DNA of 64,000 nucleotides from G965232465 sp965276005 (GCA_965276005.1 OZ254962.1:310001-374000); one strand, 5' to 3'; positions 32,782 to 42,063 are shown, numbered from the stretch's first letter. Numbers and translations are program-made. The notes: generated from the letters alone by a model not told the origin.

Positions 32782-33162
32782 ATGTTAAGTACGATTATAC
32801 CTATATCCATCGGTGCGGTGGGCGGTGCAGTGTTGCGACATGTGGTGGCGACAAGTGCGGTGTTGAATGTTACCTTACTGGGGTTTTCGTGGGGGATTTT
32901 GCTGTGTAATGTTGTCGGCTCATTTGCTATGGGGGTGTTTGTCGAATCGGGGGGACGGGTGTTGGATATATCGCCGGCGGTGCGGTTGTTGGTTGCCACC
33001 GGTTTTTTGGGGTCGTTTACCACTTTTTCGGCATTTTCGTTGCAAACAATCGATCTTGTGCGTAACGGCGAAGGGGCGATTGCCATAGTTTATGTATTGC
33101 TGTCCGTGTGCTTGTCCATAGGGGCGTTGTATGTGGGGATGCAGTTGCTAAAGGGGGGATAA
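32782..33162 (+). CDS. crcB: Fluoride ion channel CrcB
   Basis: Small dual-topology membrane channel that exports fluoride. Four hydrophobic segments are visible, with GGAVLRHVV near the start, NVVGSFAMGVF, and the hallmark TGFLGSFTTFSAFS. The ATG at 32782 matches the family N-terminus and gives 126 residues, but in-frame starts at 32755, 32770 and 32773 are possible and no good ribosome site favours any. I see no fluoride riboswitch upstream. It heads crcB-rluC-HAD-ATP12. Confidence 0.93.
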   Translation: MLSTIIPISIGAVGGAVLRHVVATSAVLNVTLLGFSWGILLCNVVGSFAMGVFVESGGRVLDISPAVRLLVATGFLGSFTTFSAFSLQTIDLVRNGEGAIAIVYVLLSVCLSIGALYVGMQLLKGG

Positions 33163-33165
33163 GCT

Positions 33166-34122
33166 ATGGCGGTAAAAATCGACACCGTATCGCCTGCAGA
33201 TGCAGGTATGCGACTGCACAGGTGGTTAAAAACCCACTATGATTTGTCGTTCGTACAGGTGCAGAAGAGATGTCGCAAAGGCGAAATTCGCCTTAATGGC
33301 AAGCGGGCAAACGGCAAAGATATTTTACAAACAGGCATGCAAGTCCGCATTCCTCCTGTGCAATCTGTCCCGTCAAAACCTATTCACCCAAAGGCGTACA
33401 ACGCTGAGGACGCCGCATATATTCGCAATTTGGTTATTTACAATGATAATGATATTATTGCCTTAAACAAGCCTGCGGGCATTGCCGTACAAGGGGGATC
33501 GGATACGGTGCGGCATATCGATGGGTTAAGCCGCTATTTGCATCGCCACAAACCCCGATTGGTACACCGTCTCGACAAGGACACTTCGGGGGTGTTATTG
33601 CTGGCAAAAAACCATCGCTCTGCCGCTGAGTTAGGGCGGGCGTTTCACAGCCATAAACCCCGTAAAATATATTGGGCAATTGTCGTTGGGGAGCCGAAAA
33701 TAGCAGCCGGCATTATCACCGCCCCATTGATAAAAAACCGCAGCGGCAACACGGAAAAAATGCGGGTCGCAGAGGGCGGCAAACGGGCGGTAACCGCATA
33801 CGAAGTGTTACAGCGGATGGGCGGGGTGGTGTCGTTGATAGCACTGTCGCCTCGCACCGGTCGCACCCACCAGTTGCGGGCACATATGGCGTATCTGAAT
33901 ACGCCCATACTGGGCGATGGCAAGTACGGCGGAAAATCGGCGTTTGTCTCCGACGAGGCACATATGAAAAAAATACACCTGCACGCCCGTTCCCTATCGG
34001 TCAATGGCATCACCATAACAGCGGATATTCCCGCCCATTTCGCCGCCACATGTAATGTGTTTGGGGTCGATATATTGCCTCACTATGACACAGTTTTTGG
34101 GGATATACATACATGCGGTTGA
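33166..34122 (+). CDS. rluC: 23S rRNA pseudouridine synthase, RluC type
   Basis: Converts uridines in 23S rRNA to pseudouridine. An N-terminal S4-like RNA-binding domain (about 15-70, CRKGEIRLNGKRA) precedes the catalytic domain with the active-site motif HRLDKDTSG. KIYWAIVVG and RTHQLRAHMA are also typical. The 318-residue length is normal. It starts three bases after crcB and overlaps the HAD gene by 10 bases. Confidence 0.93.
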   Translation: MAVKIDTVSPADAGMRLHRWLKTHYDLSFVQVQKRCRKGEIRLNGKRANGKDILQTGMQVRIPPVQSVPSKPIHPKAYNAEDAAYIRNLVIYNDNDIIALNKPAGIAVQGGSDTVRHIDGLSRYLHRHKPRLVHRLDKDTSGVLLLAKNHRSAAELGRAFHSHKPRKIYWAIVVGEPKIAAGIITAPLIKNRSGNTEKMRVAEGGKRAVTAYEVLQRMGGVVSLIALSPRTGRTHQLRAHMAYLNTPILGDGKYGGKSAFVSDEAHMKKIHLHARSLSVNGITITADIPAHFAATCNVFGVDILPHYDTVFGDIHTCG

Positions 34123-34784
34123 TTGCCCTTGATTTTGACGGCACTATTGTCGACAGCAAACACAACATCATGTATGCGGTGGATGTAGCCTGTCAAGCGG
34201 TGGGTATCCCAACCCCGAATCGTAGTCAGGTGATGCAGCTCACGGGTTTAAAGGTACAAGACGCCTTCGATCGCTTACAACCGAATGTATCCACCGCATT
34301 AAAACAGGCGTGGATAGAAAAATTTATGTCCTATGTGGACCGCCAAAGCGATGGGGATATGCCCGCAGAAGGGCTGTTCGACAATGTGCTATCGACTCTC
34401 GATATATTAAACGATGACCATACTTTTTTGGCGGTGATAACGGGCAAGGGGCGGTCTGGTTTACAGGTGAGTTTGAAACTGCACAATTTAAGCGATTATT
34501 TTGTGGTGACCAAGACCGCTGATGACGGATTGGGCAAACCGCATCCCCAAGTGTTGTTGGATACTATGCACCAATTGGGGGTACAGGCATGGCAAACGGT
34601 GATGGTGGGGGATACCAGTTTCGACATTTTAACTGGCAAAAATGCCGGTACAAAAACCATAGGGGTTAGCTATGGCAACCACCCAGTAGCACAACTGCAA
34701 CAAGCGGGGGCGGATATAATTATCGATGATTTTGCCGAACTGCCGCAGGCAGTCGATAGGGTATTGGGGCATACTACAGTATGA
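34113..34784 (+). CDS. HAD-superfamily hydrolase, phosphoglycolate-phosphatase-like
   Basis: Cytoplasmic phosphatase of 223 residues. HAD motif I is DFDGTIVDS with the nucleophile Asp8; motif II ITGK; motif III KPHP; motif IV MVGDTSFDI. The helical cap lies between motifs I and II. Substrate cannot be read from the sequence. It sits between rluC and the ATP12 gene with overlaps at both ends (10 and 4 bases), a conserved alphaproteobacterial order. Confidence 0.88.
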   Translation: MRLIALDFDGTIVDSKHNIMYAVDVACQAVGIPTPNRSQVMQLTGLKVQDAFDRLQPNVSTALKQAWIEKFMSYVDRQSDGDMPAEGLFDNVLSTLDILNDDHTFLAVITGKGRSGLQVSLKLHNLSDYFVVTKTADDGLGKPHPQVLLDTMHQLGVQAWQTVMVGDTSFDILTGKNAGTKTIGVSYGNHPVAQLQQAGADIIIDDFAELPQAVDRVLGHTTV

Positions 34785-35488
34785 AGCGGTTTTATAAAAA
34801 TGTAACGGTGCAAAAACGGGGCACAGGGTTTGTGGTGGTGTTGGACGATCGCCCTCTTAACACCCCAAATAAGCAGCTGTGTACCGTCCCCACCGAATCC
34901 TTAGCACAGTCCATTTGTGCGGAGTGGCAGGCGGTACCCATCGACGGGCAAGTGGTGTTGAGGGACATGCCGATGACTGGGCTGGCATTCACCGCTATCG
35001 ATACCGTATTGCCGCATATCGATCATATCCGTAAATCGCTTATAGCATATGCGGATACGGATGTTATCTGTTATCGCTCCGCCACATTTCAGCACTTACG
35101 GCAAAAACAGCAACAGGCGTGGGATACATGGGTAACATATGCCCATACGGTGTTGTCTATGCCGCTGGTAACGACTGCGGGGGTTATGCCGATGGCACAA
35201 CCGCCGTTGGTGGCACAGTCGGCAACAAACATTGTTGCCGCTATGCCCGCATATCCGCTGACCGCTTTTGCCGATATGGTGGCGATTTTAGGGTCGTTGG
35301 TGATGGCGGTTGCGGTGATTCGCAACGATGCAGATGGGGACACAGCGTTTCAAGTGTGTTACTTGGACGAACGGCACCAAATTGCCGAATGGGGCAGCGA
35401 TGCGGCGGCAGCAGACGATTTAACCCGTAAACAACAGACACTAAAACAGGCGGTACAGTTTTATAAGGCTTGCGTATGTGCGGACTAA
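34781..35488 (+). CDS. ATP12-family F1-ATPase assembly chaperone
   Basis: Chaperone for the F1 alpha subunit, 235 residues. Family signatures are KRFYKNVTVQ, the RPLNTPNKQLCTVPTESLAQ segment, ICAEWQAV, MPMTGLAFTAIDT and the late AFQVCYLDERHQIAEWGSD. Present in alphaproteobacteria and mitochondria, hence useful for placing the organism. Starts four bases inside the HAD gene. Confidence 0.93.
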   Translation: MKRFYKNVTVQKRGTGFVVVLDDRPLNTPNKQLCTVPTESLAQSICAEWQAVPIDGQVVLRDMPMTGLAFTAIDTVLPHIDHIRKSLIAYADTDVICYRSATFQHLRQKQQQAWDTWVTYAHTVLSMPLVTTAGVMPMAQPPLVAQSATNIVAAMPAYPLTAFADMVAILGSLVMAVAVIRNDADGDTAFQVCYLDERHQIAEWGSDAAAADDLTRKQQTLKQAVQFYKACVCAD

Positions 35489-35534
35489 ACGGGATTTTTT
35501 TGTTTGCATATAAAAAACAATTTTGAAAAATAAT

Positions 35535-35563
35535 TTTACATTGGCGGTAAAATAATACATAAT
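35535..35563 (+). promoter_or_regulatory. Candidate promoter of recA
   Basis: TTTACA (35535-35540), 17-base spacer, CATAAT (35558-35563). I see no GTTC-N7-GTTC LexA box of the usual alphaproteobacterial type in the recA upstream region. Confidence 0.45.
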
Positions 35564-35633
35564 GGGGCGAAAATGCGGTGTGTATGCGTATCGTGTAACA
35601 GAAAAACCTAACTACATAAAGGATAGTACCATC

Positions 35634-36710
35634 ATGGCAAAAGACACAGAAGTAGACAAACAAAAGGCTCTCGAGGCGGCATTGGGGCAGATTGAACGCA
35701 GCTTTGGCAAAGGTTCCGTCATGCGGTTGGGGGCACAGCAACACTTGGACATCGAAGCCATATCGACCGGCTCATTGTCGTTAGATATTGCCTTAGGCAT
35801 TGGCGGTATTCCCAAGGGGCGGATTGTCGAGATATATGGTCCTGAGTCGTCTGGTAAAACCACTATGGCACTGCAATGTGTGGCGGAGTGCCAAAACAGC
35901 GGCGGCACGGCGGCGTTTATCGATGCGGAACATGCGTTGGATCCGGTGTATGCGAAAAAATTGGGGGTGGACAACGATTCGCTGCTCATATCTCAGCCGG
36001 ATACGGGCGAACAAGCGTTGGAAATTGCCGATACTCTGGTACGGTCTGGGGCGGTGGATATTTTGGTTATCGACAGTGTCGCCGCCCTCACCCCAAGGGC
36101 TGAAATCGAAGGCGATATGGGCGATAGCCATGTGGGGCTGCAAGCCCGCTTAATGTCGCAAGCGTTGCGCAAACTCACTGGCTCCATCAGTCGTACGGGC
36201 TGTACGGTGATTTTTATCAATCAAATTCGCATGAAAATTGGCGTTATGTTCGGATCCCCCGAAACCACTACCGGCGGCAATGCGTTAAAGTTTTATGCGT
36301 CCGTACGGCTCGACATCCGCCGCACTGGGCAGCTAAAAGACAAAGACAATGTGGTCGGCAACCAAACCCGGGTAAAAGTGGTCAAAAACAAAGTCGCCCC
36401 CCCGTTTCGTACGGTGGAATTCGACATTTTATACGGTGAAGGCGTGTCGAAACAAGGGGAGATTCTCGACTTAGGGGTCGATGCGGATCTGGTGGCAAAA
36501 TCGGGGGCGTGGTATGCGTACAACGGCAACCGCATCGGTCAAGGAAAAGAAAAAGCCCGCCAATACTTGAAAGACAATCCAAAAATCGCCGCCGAAATAG
36601 AACAAAAAATCCGATCGAATGCCGGCGTGTTACAAGGGGCAATGCTGGAAAATGCTACAGAAACAGAAAAATCAGAAGCCGATTTAGAACCGAAGCACGA
36701 TACTTTATAG
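35634..36710 (+). CDS. recA: Recombinase RecA
   Basis: DNA strand-exchange ATPase and SOS co-protease. Walker A is GPESSGKT; also AFIDAEHALDPVYAKKLGV, LLISQPDTGEQALEI and FINQIRMKIGVMFGSPETTT (loop L2). The ATG at 35634 follows AAAGGA and gives 358 residues; upstream in-frame codons are unsupported. The C-terminal tail is acidic as usual. Confidence 0.98.
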   Translation: MAKDTEVDKQKALEAALGQIERSFGKGSVMRLGAQQHLDIEAISTGSLSLDIALGIGGIPKGRIVEIYGPESSGKTTMALQCVAECQNSGGTAAFIDAEHALDPVYAKKLGVDNDSLLISQPDTGEQALEIADTLVRSGAVDILVIDSVAALTPRAEIEGDMGDSHVGLQARLMSQALRKLTGSISRTGCTVIFINQIRMKIGVMFGSPETTTGGNALKFYASVRLDIRRTGQLKDKDNVVGNQTRVKVVKNKVAPPFRTVEFDILYGEGVSKQGEILDLGVDADLVAKSGAWYAYNGNRIGQGKEKARQYLKDNPKIAAEIEQKIRSNAGVLQGAMLENATETEKSEADLEPKHDTL

Positions 36711-36744
36711 GGTATGGAAACAAAAACACAGAAAAGAAACAGGC

Positions 36745-36803
36745 ACAGGCAACAACAGGAGCAGTGGTTAAAAAATTTTTTGCACATGTGTGTATATTTC
36801 TCA
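36745..36803 (-). pseudogene. Decayed copy of the surface-protein start region (copy A)
   Basis: Minus-strand ATG at 36787 with upstream TATACACAC as in the inverse autotransporter gene. It encodes a signal-peptide-like stretch that, after correcting a one-base shift in an A6T6 run, reads KKFLTTAPVVA, matching HKRFLTTAAVVA of the gene ending at 53523. No mature protein follows; the frame runs antisense into the recA end. A TTGACA-like element and a TACAG hexamer lie upstream, as a possible old promoter. Confidence 0.55.
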
Positions 36804-36966
36804 TCAAATGATATAATACCAAAAATACCACAGGTGCCGCTAAAGGTGCTGCACCGCTGCTGTACCACGATACTAAAATCTTTGTCAACAAAAAATACTG
36901 CACGATAGCCCGTTTTTGTGATACTATCGCATATATTGCAGCTTGTTAGAAATAGGAACACACATC

Positions 36967-38127
36967 ATGCCCATTATAAATAGTATTACCGCTTTTCACG
37001 ACCAGATGAAACAATGGCGGCAGCATATGCACAAAAACCCCGAATTGTCGTTACAGGAATATGAAACTTCTAAATTCGTACAAGGGTTGCTGGACGAAAT
37101 GGGTATCGAGTACCACACGGGATATGCAGGCACAGGCGTTATCGGGGTGATTAAGAACGGCACCAGTCATCGCACTATTGGGCTGCGGGCGGATATGGAT
37201 GCGTTGGCGATTACCGAAGAAGGAGATTTGTCCTATAAATCGCAAAATGAAGGGGTTATGCACGCTTGCGGACACGATGGGCATACGGCAATGTTGCTGG
37301 GGGCGGCAAAGTATTTGTCGCAGACCAAAAATTTTGACGGCACGGTGTATTTGTATTTTCAGCCTGCCGAAGAGGGCTTAGGGGGGGCTAGAATTATGCT
37401 GGAGGACGGGGCATTTGACGATTTTAAGCCCGATGAAATGTACGGTATGCACAACCGCCCCGGGCAAGCGGTCGGCACTATTGCTTGTAAACAGGGGGCA
37501 TTAACCGCCAACAGTGACCGATTTTATATCAAGGTTACCGGCACCGGCGGACACGCCGCCCGCCCGCATATGACCGCTGATACTTTGGTGACCGCCGCCC
37601 ACTTGGTTATCGCTTTGCAAACAGTGGTTAGCCGTAATGTGGATCCGTTTTACCCCGCTGTGTTGTCGACCTGTATATTAAATACGGGCACTTCGGATAA
37701 TATTATCCCTGAGTATGCGGATATTCGGGGCACCGTCCGTACAGTAAACGCAGAAACCCAAGACCTTATCGAACGCCGTATGGGTGAAGTATGTGCGGGG
37801 ATCGGCAAAACTTTTAATGCCAAAGTCGACTTCGAATACAGCAGGCGATACCCCATGTGTGTCAACCACCCCGAACAAACAGCGTTCGTCCGTCAAGTTG
37901 CCGAACAGGTGGTAGGGGGCGACAACACACATGAGGCACTGGCGTCTATGGGCGGAGAAGATTTTGCCTATTTTCTGCAAAAAACCACCGGATCGTATTT
38001 TTTGATTGGCAATGGGGATACGGCACACTTGCACACGCCCACTTATAATTTTAACGATGACATCTTGCCATTGGGGGCTAGCATGTTTAGCCGATTGGTC
38101 GAAACCCGATTGGCAAGGTGTATGTAG
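36967..38127 (+). CDS. M20-family amidohydrolase (hippurate hydrolase-like), copy 1
   Basis: Metal-dependent amidohydrolase of 386 residues that probably cleaves N-acyl amino acids. Metal-site segments are HACGHDGHTAMLLGAAK and FQPAEEGLGGA; the MHNRPG motif and the dimerisation domain (about 170-290, GTGGHAARPH) follow, with a last ligand in GGEDFAYFL. The ATG at 36967 matches the start of the second copy; AGGAA lies upstream. A tandem paralogue begins 211 bases later. Ends are nearly identical between copies while the middle differs, suggesting duplication plus gene conversion or different substrates. Confidence 0.9.
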   Translation: MPIINSITAFHDQMKQWRQHMHKNPELSLQEYETSKFVQGLLDEMGIEYHTGYAGTGVIGVIKNGTSHRTIGLRADMDALAITEEGDLSYKSQNEGVMHACGHDGHTAMLLGAAKYLSQTKNFDGTVYLYFQPAEEGLGGARIMLEDGAFDDFKPDEMYGMHNRPGQAVGTIACKQGALTANSDRFYIKVTGTGGHAARPHMTADTLVTAAHLVIALQTVVSRNVDPFYPAVLSTCILNTGTSDNIIPEYADIRGTVRTVNAETQDLIERRMGEVCAGIGKTFNAKVDFEYSRRYPMCVNHPEQTAFVRQVAEQVVGGDNTHEALASMGGEDFAYFLQKTTGSYFLIGNGDTAHLHTPTYNFNDDILPLGASMFSRLVETRLARCM

Positions 38128-38130
38128 AAA

Positions 38131-38255
38131 GCGGTTGCAACCGCTGAGGGCGTAAGCCCGATGTGGTGCTCGATCATGGGGGGAAGTGCGTGTGGTATTT
38201 TGTCATGCGAAGCATGGTAAAATCCACATTAAACGCACGGGGGGCGAAGCCCCCT
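38131..38255 (+). repeat. Multi-hairpin repeat element, copy 1
   Basis: Starts 3 bases after the amidohydrolase stop. In order: palindrome GCGGTTGCAACCGC; stem-loop GGGC-GTAA-GCCC (38148-38159); a long hairpin with outer arms GTGCGT/ACGCAC (38186-38191 with 38233-38238), middle arms TGTGG/CCACA and tip CATGC-GAA-GCATG (38204-38216); and GGGGGC-GAA-GCCCCC (38240-38254). Nearly the same sequence recurs at 63882-64000, with a paired change in the tip stem. Could be a REP/MITE-like DNA element or a structured RNA. Confidence 0.85.
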
Positions 38256-38290
38256 AGACTCACAAGCCTTGCCATAAAATAAGATGTAGC

Positions 38291-38319
38291 TTACACAATC
38301 ATTATACACGACATAAAAT
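38291..38319 (+). promoter_or_regulatory. Candidate promoter of the second amidohydrolase
   Basis: TTACAC (38291-38296), 17-base spacer, TAAAAT (38314-38319), 20 bases before the start codon. Confidence 0.4.
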
Positions 38320-38338
38320 ATAGGTACAAGGAGACATC

Positions 38339-39493
38339 ATGCCCATTATAAACAGTATTACCGCTTTTCACGAGCAAATGAAACAGTGGCGGCAGCATAT
38401 ACACAAAAATCCCGAATTGTCTCTCAAGGAATACGAAACTTCTAAATTCGTGCAAGGGGTGCTGGAGAGCATGGGTATCGAGTACCATACGGGATATGCG
38501 GGTACAGGTGTTATCGGGGTGATTAAAAACGGCACCAGCCATCGCACTATTGGGCTGCGGGCGGATATGGATGCGTTGGCGATTACTGAAGAGGGGGATT
38601 TGTCCTATAAATCGCAAAATGAAGGGGTTATGCACGCTTGCGGGCACGATGGACATACGGCGATGTTGCTGGGGGCGGCAAAGTATTTGTCGGCAACTAA
38701 AAATTTTGATGGCACTGTGTATTTGTATTTTCAGCCTGCCGAAGAGGGCTTGGGGGGCGCTAGAATTATGCTGGAGGACGGGGCGTTCGATGATTTTAAG
38801 CCCGATGAAATGTACGGTATGCACAATGTACCCGGGCAAGCGGTGGGGACAATTGCCTACTTGGACGGTGTCCTATATGCCAATAGCGATCGGTTTTTTA
38901 TCCATATCACCGGCAAGGGGGCACACGCAGCGGAACCCCATGCCAGCACCGATGCGGTGGTGGTTGCCGCCCACTTGGTGATGGCACTGCAAAGCATCGT
39001 CAGCCGCAACAAAGACCCGATGCACCCGGCGGTGGTATCGACCTGTATGTTGCACACGGGGACTTCGGAAAATATCATTCCCGAACACGCACATATCAAA
39101 GGCACAGTACGGACTATGCACGCACACATGCAAGATATGATCGAAACCCGCATGCGGGACATATGTCAAGGTATGGCAGAAACCTATAATGCCACCATCG
39201 ATTTTGAATACAGCCGCCGCTATCCCATGTGCGTAAATCACCCACAGCAAACAGCATGTGTCCGCCAAGTCGCCGAACAAGTGGCGGGCGTCGATAACAC
39301 TTTTGAAGCATTGCCGACTATGGGCGGCGAAGATTTTGCCTATTTTTTACAAAAAACCGCCGGGTCGTACTTTTTAATCGGCAACGGCAACTCAGCGGGG
39401 CTGCACACCCCGACTTTTAACTTTAACGATGACATCTTGCCACTGGGTGCCAGCATGTTTAGCCGATTGGTGGAAACCAGACTTTCGAGATGA
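38339..39493 (+). CDS. M20-family amidohydrolase (hippurate hydrolase-like), copy 2
   Basis: Paralogue of the preceding gene, 384 residues, with the same metal-site segments HACGHDGHTAMLLGAAK and FQPAEEGLGGA. The first 170 residues are almost identical to copy 1, also at the DNA level. The middle (about 172-290) differs, with VPGQAVGTIAYLDGVLYANS and GKGAHAAEPHASTDA replacing the equivalents. AAGGAG lies 7 bases before the ATG. Independent transcription is likely, since a repeat element and a candidate promoter separate the copies. Confidence 0.9.
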   Translation: MPIINSITAFHEQMKQWRQHIHKNPELSLKEYETSKFVQGVLESMGIEYHTGYAGTGVIGVIKNGTSHRTIGLRADMDALAITEEGDLSYKSQNEGVMHACGHDGHTAMLLGAAKYLSATKNFDGTVYLYFQPAEEGLGGARIMLEDGAFDDFKPDEMYGMHNVPGQAVGTIAYLDGVLYANSDRFFIHITGKGAHAAEPHASTDAVVVAAHLVMALQSIVSRNKDPMHPAVVSTCMLHTGTSENIIPEHAHIKGTVRTMHAHMQDMIETRMRDICQGMAETYNATIDFEYSRRYPMCVNHPQQTACVRQVAEQVAGVDNTFEALPTMGGEDFAYFLQKTAGSYFLIGNGNSAGLHTPTFNFNDDILPLGASMFSRLVETRLSR

Positions 39494-39496
39494 GTT

Positions 39497-40201
39497 TTAT
39501 TTCTTATACTGTTGAAAAAAATCTGCTATCCATTGGCAAGAGAGTTCTGTGTGGTGGGGGCGGGTGAGGGATTTTAGGGCGGGTTCCGTTATGCCTACCA
39601 TCTGGTCTTGGCGTTTTTCGATCAGTTCTCGGCTGACTTCGGCGTTAAAGTCCGGATGTTGCTGGATGGTAAAGATGTGATTGCCGATGACAAAACCACT
39701 GTGTTCGCAAAAATCGCTGGTTAAAAACGGGGTGGCGTTTGGCGGTAGTGCGGTGACTTGCCGTTTGTGCATGGAATACAGGCTAACCACATCGGGGGCG
39801 TGTTGCATCCAATCCGGTTTGTGAATCACTTTGATGTCTTTGATGCCGATGCCGTACCCTTTTTCTGACAACTGCACCATACCCCCCAACGCATAGGCGA
39901 TGGCTTGATGCCCATAACAGACACCCACCAACGGGATTTTTTGGCGATGTAACAGACGGATAAAATCTATCAAGCGGTTTTGCCATGCAAGGTTTTCGTA
40001 TACGCTCTGATTGCCGCCTGTAATCAAGTAGCCATCAAAATCACGGGGATTTTCGGGCAATGGCTCTTCCAACGCTGCGATTTTTACCCACTCCGCATCC
40101 AAGAACGGACAAATGCCCCGTGGAAACCGCACATAAGACGGCGGATTCTTGGCGTTGTCGGCGGCGGTCATATGCCCAATGTATAAAATGCAAATTTTCA
40201 T
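39497..40201 (-). CDS. Class I glutamine amidotransferase-like protein
   Basis: GMP-synthase-like amidotransferase domain, 234 residues, standing alone. The nucleophile is the Cys in GVCYGHQAIAYALGG and the catalytic His lies in IQQHPDF; LITGGNQSVYE is the usual strand before the nucleophile. Related proteins hydrolyse gamma-glutamyl compounds, but no synthase partner is adjacent and the substrate is unknown. The ATG at 40201 follows AGAGGAGA; longer upstream frames lack support. It is convergent with the amidohydrolase and divergent from the peptide importer. Confidence 0.85.
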   Translation of the reverse strand: MKICILYIGHMTAADNAKNPPSYVRFPRGICPFLDAEWVKIAALEEPLPENPRDFDGYLITGGNQSVYENLAWQNRLIDFIRLLHRQKIPLVGVCYGHQAIAYALGGMVQLSEKGYGIGIKDIKVIHKPDWMQHAPDVVSLYSMHKRQVTALPPNATPFLTSDFCEHSGFVIGNHIFTIQQHPDFNAEVSRELIEKRQDQMVGITEPALKSLTRPHHTELSCQWIADFFQQYKK

Positions 40202-40230
40202 AAGCGGTCTCCTCTGTGTGTTTTTTTTAC

Positions 40231-40260
40231 ATGGTATCACATCATCCCTATGTGTTGCAA
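40231..40260 (-). promoter_or_regulatory. Candidate promoter of the amidotransferase gene
   Basis: Read leftward: TTGCAA (40260-40255), 18-base spacer, TACCAT (40236-40231), 30 bases before the ATG. Confidence 0.4.
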
Positions 40261-40328
40261 CATGTATTTTAACATATGGGTAACACTGCACCGTGTGTAC
40301 TTTTTTTGCACATATCTTTAAACTGCCC

Positions 40329-40358
40329 TTGACAGAAGTACCATCCTAGTGGTACAGT
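40329..40358 (+). promoter_or_regulatory. Promoter with internal palindrome, peptide importer operon
   Basis: TTGACA (40329-40334), 18-base spacer, TACAGT (40353-40358). GTACCA (40338-40343) and TGGTAC (40350-40355) form a perfect inverted repeat within the spacer that overlaps the -10. A bound repressor would block RNA polymerase. The regulator is unknown. Confidence 0.6.
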
Positions 40359-40440
40359 GATCCCCGTGTCGGTGTAAATGTTGTTTTTATCCGTCCATAG
40401 ATTTATTTTGATAACCTCGCATATTTAGGAGAGAAAAGAT

Positions 40441-42063
40441 ATGAGAAAACTGTTACAGTTTGGCTTGTTTGCCGCTGGGTTGGCTGTTGCTGGCACGGTG
40501 CAGGCGAACAAGTTGATTGCCGCTGCGGCGTCAGAACCTACTTCTGTCGATCCGTATTTCCATAATTTGTCACCGAACAATGTGGTTGCTGCTATTGTGT
40601 TTGATACGCTGGTGTACAGCCACGCAACGGAGGGATTAAAACCCCGTCTTGCCACTTCTTGGCAACAGCTGCCCGGCGATAGGGTGAGAATTAACCTGCG
40701 ACGGGGGGTAAAGTATCACGATGGCTCTGATTTTACCGCTAACGATGTGGTGTACAGTGCCTGTCGTATTTCCCGGGTGGAAAACAGCCCCAGTTCGCTG
40801 GCAATTCAAATCAGCGATTGGCAAGATATTGAAGTTGTCGATGATTATACAATTATCGTACAAAAGACAGGGGCGTCGCCCATGTTGATGGCAAAAGCGG
40901 CGGCGGGATTCTTTATTATTTCCGACTCCATTGCCGGCAGTGCCAAAGTCGACTTTAACGGCGGGGCTTGTGATGGGTTTAAATATGTGGAAACTGTCGA
41001 ATTCGAGGCGGGTGATGCCACTGTGGGTACGGGACCTTATAAGCTGTCTGAATACACCAAAGGCGAAAAAATTGTCTATACGAAATTTGCCAGATATTGG
41101 GGCAACTATGAAACCGGCGGCAACCAACCCGCCCAGTACGACACATTGGAAATCCGCCCCATCAAAGCGGCGGGTGCCCGGGTGGCGGCACTGATTGCCG
41201 GCGATGTGGATATGATCGAACAGCCGACTGTACAAGATTTGCCACGACTGGAAAAAAATCCCAATATCTCCGTAGCGGTGACCGATTCCAACCGCAGTAT
41301 TTATGTCATGTTCGGCATGACCGAACAAGTCCCAGATGTGGAAGGCACCAATGGCAAAAACCCGTTCTTGGACAAGAGAGTAAGAACGGCGTTGTCGTTG
41401 GCAATTCACCGGGAGTTGTTGGTCGATCGCATCATGGGACCGCTAGGTATTCCAGCCACCAACATCGCCCCGATTGGCATGTTTGGTATCGACCCGGTCG
41501 AGGGATACCGCTATGACCCTGCACGGGCAAAACAATTGTTGGCAGAGGCAGGCTATCCCAATGGCTTTACCGTAACGCTGGGTGCCCCGAATGATCGCTA
41601 TATTAACGATGCCAAGCTGGCACAGGCAATCGCCCAAATGTGGACACAGATTGGCGTTAAAACCAAAGTAACCGCCGTAACCCGTTCCGTGTTCTTCGGT
41701 AACCGCAACAAGGGGATGTACCCCGTATGGCTAGCCGGTTGGGGCGACAGCCTATTCGATGGCGAATCGTTTGTAAAAGCCTTGTCCGCAACCGTCAATA
41801 AAGGCAAAAAATGGGGGGCTTCTAACAAAGGGGGGTACTCTCATACTGCCATCGATGCACTGGTAGACCAAATGGCAAATGTAGCAGATAGCAAAAAGCG
41901 TTGGCAGCTGATTTCCGGGGCGGCGGCTATTGTTCTCGAAGAGAAGAACTGGATTGCCACCCATTATCAGATCTTTCCCCTTGCCTTAAACAGCTCTGTA
42001 TCGTACAACCCACCGGCTGGCGGGGAGAGAACGGATTACCGGGCTGTGGCACCTGCCAAGTAA
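40441..42063 (+). CDS. Peptide ABC transporter substrate-binding protein
   Basis: Periplasmic binding protein of the dipeptide/oligopeptide type (SBP family 5), 540 residues. Signal peptide MRKLLQFGLFAAGLAVAGTV with a cut after VQA. Family segments include FDTLVYSHATEGLKPRLATS, RRGVKYHDGSDFTANDVVYS and KRVRTALSLAIHRELLVDRI. AGGAGAG before the ATG. First gene of a four-gene importer operon; the binding protein normally determines substrate range, which cannot be read here. Confidence 0.93.
   Translation: MRKLLQFGLFAAGLAVAGTVQANKLIAAAASEPTSVDPYFHNLSPNNVVAAIVFDTLVYSHATEGLKPRLATSWQQLPGDRVRINLRRGVKYHDGSDFTANDVVYSACRISRVENSPSSLAIQISDWQDIEVVDDYTIIVQKTGASPMLMAKAAAGFFIISDSIAGSAKVDFNGGACDGFKYVETVEFEAGDATVGTGPYKLSEYTKGEKIVYTKFARYWGNYETGGNQPAQYDTLEIRPIKAAGARVAALIAGDVDMIEQPTVQDLPRLEKNPNISVAVTDSNRSIYVMFGMTEQVPDVEGTNGKNPFLDKRVRTALSLAIHRELLVDRIMGPLGIPATNIAPIGMFGIDPVEGYRYDPARAKQLLAEAGYPNGFTVTLGAPNDRYINDAKLAQAIAQMWTQIGVKTKVTAVTRSVFFGNRNKGMYPVWLAGWGDSLFDGESFVKALSATVNKGKKWGASNKGGYSHTAIDALVDQMANVADSKKRWQLISGAAAIVLEEKNWIATHYQIFPLALNSSVSYNPPAGGERTDYRAVAPAK

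Noticed and set aside
35489..35633. Search for an SOS box before recA
   Set aside because: No GTTC-N7-GTTC or Gram-positive-type box seen; not reported as regulated by LexA.
38291..38839. 182-codon minus-strand frame over the second amidohydrolase
   Set aside because: Mirror of a conserved gene; the same mirror exists over copy 1.
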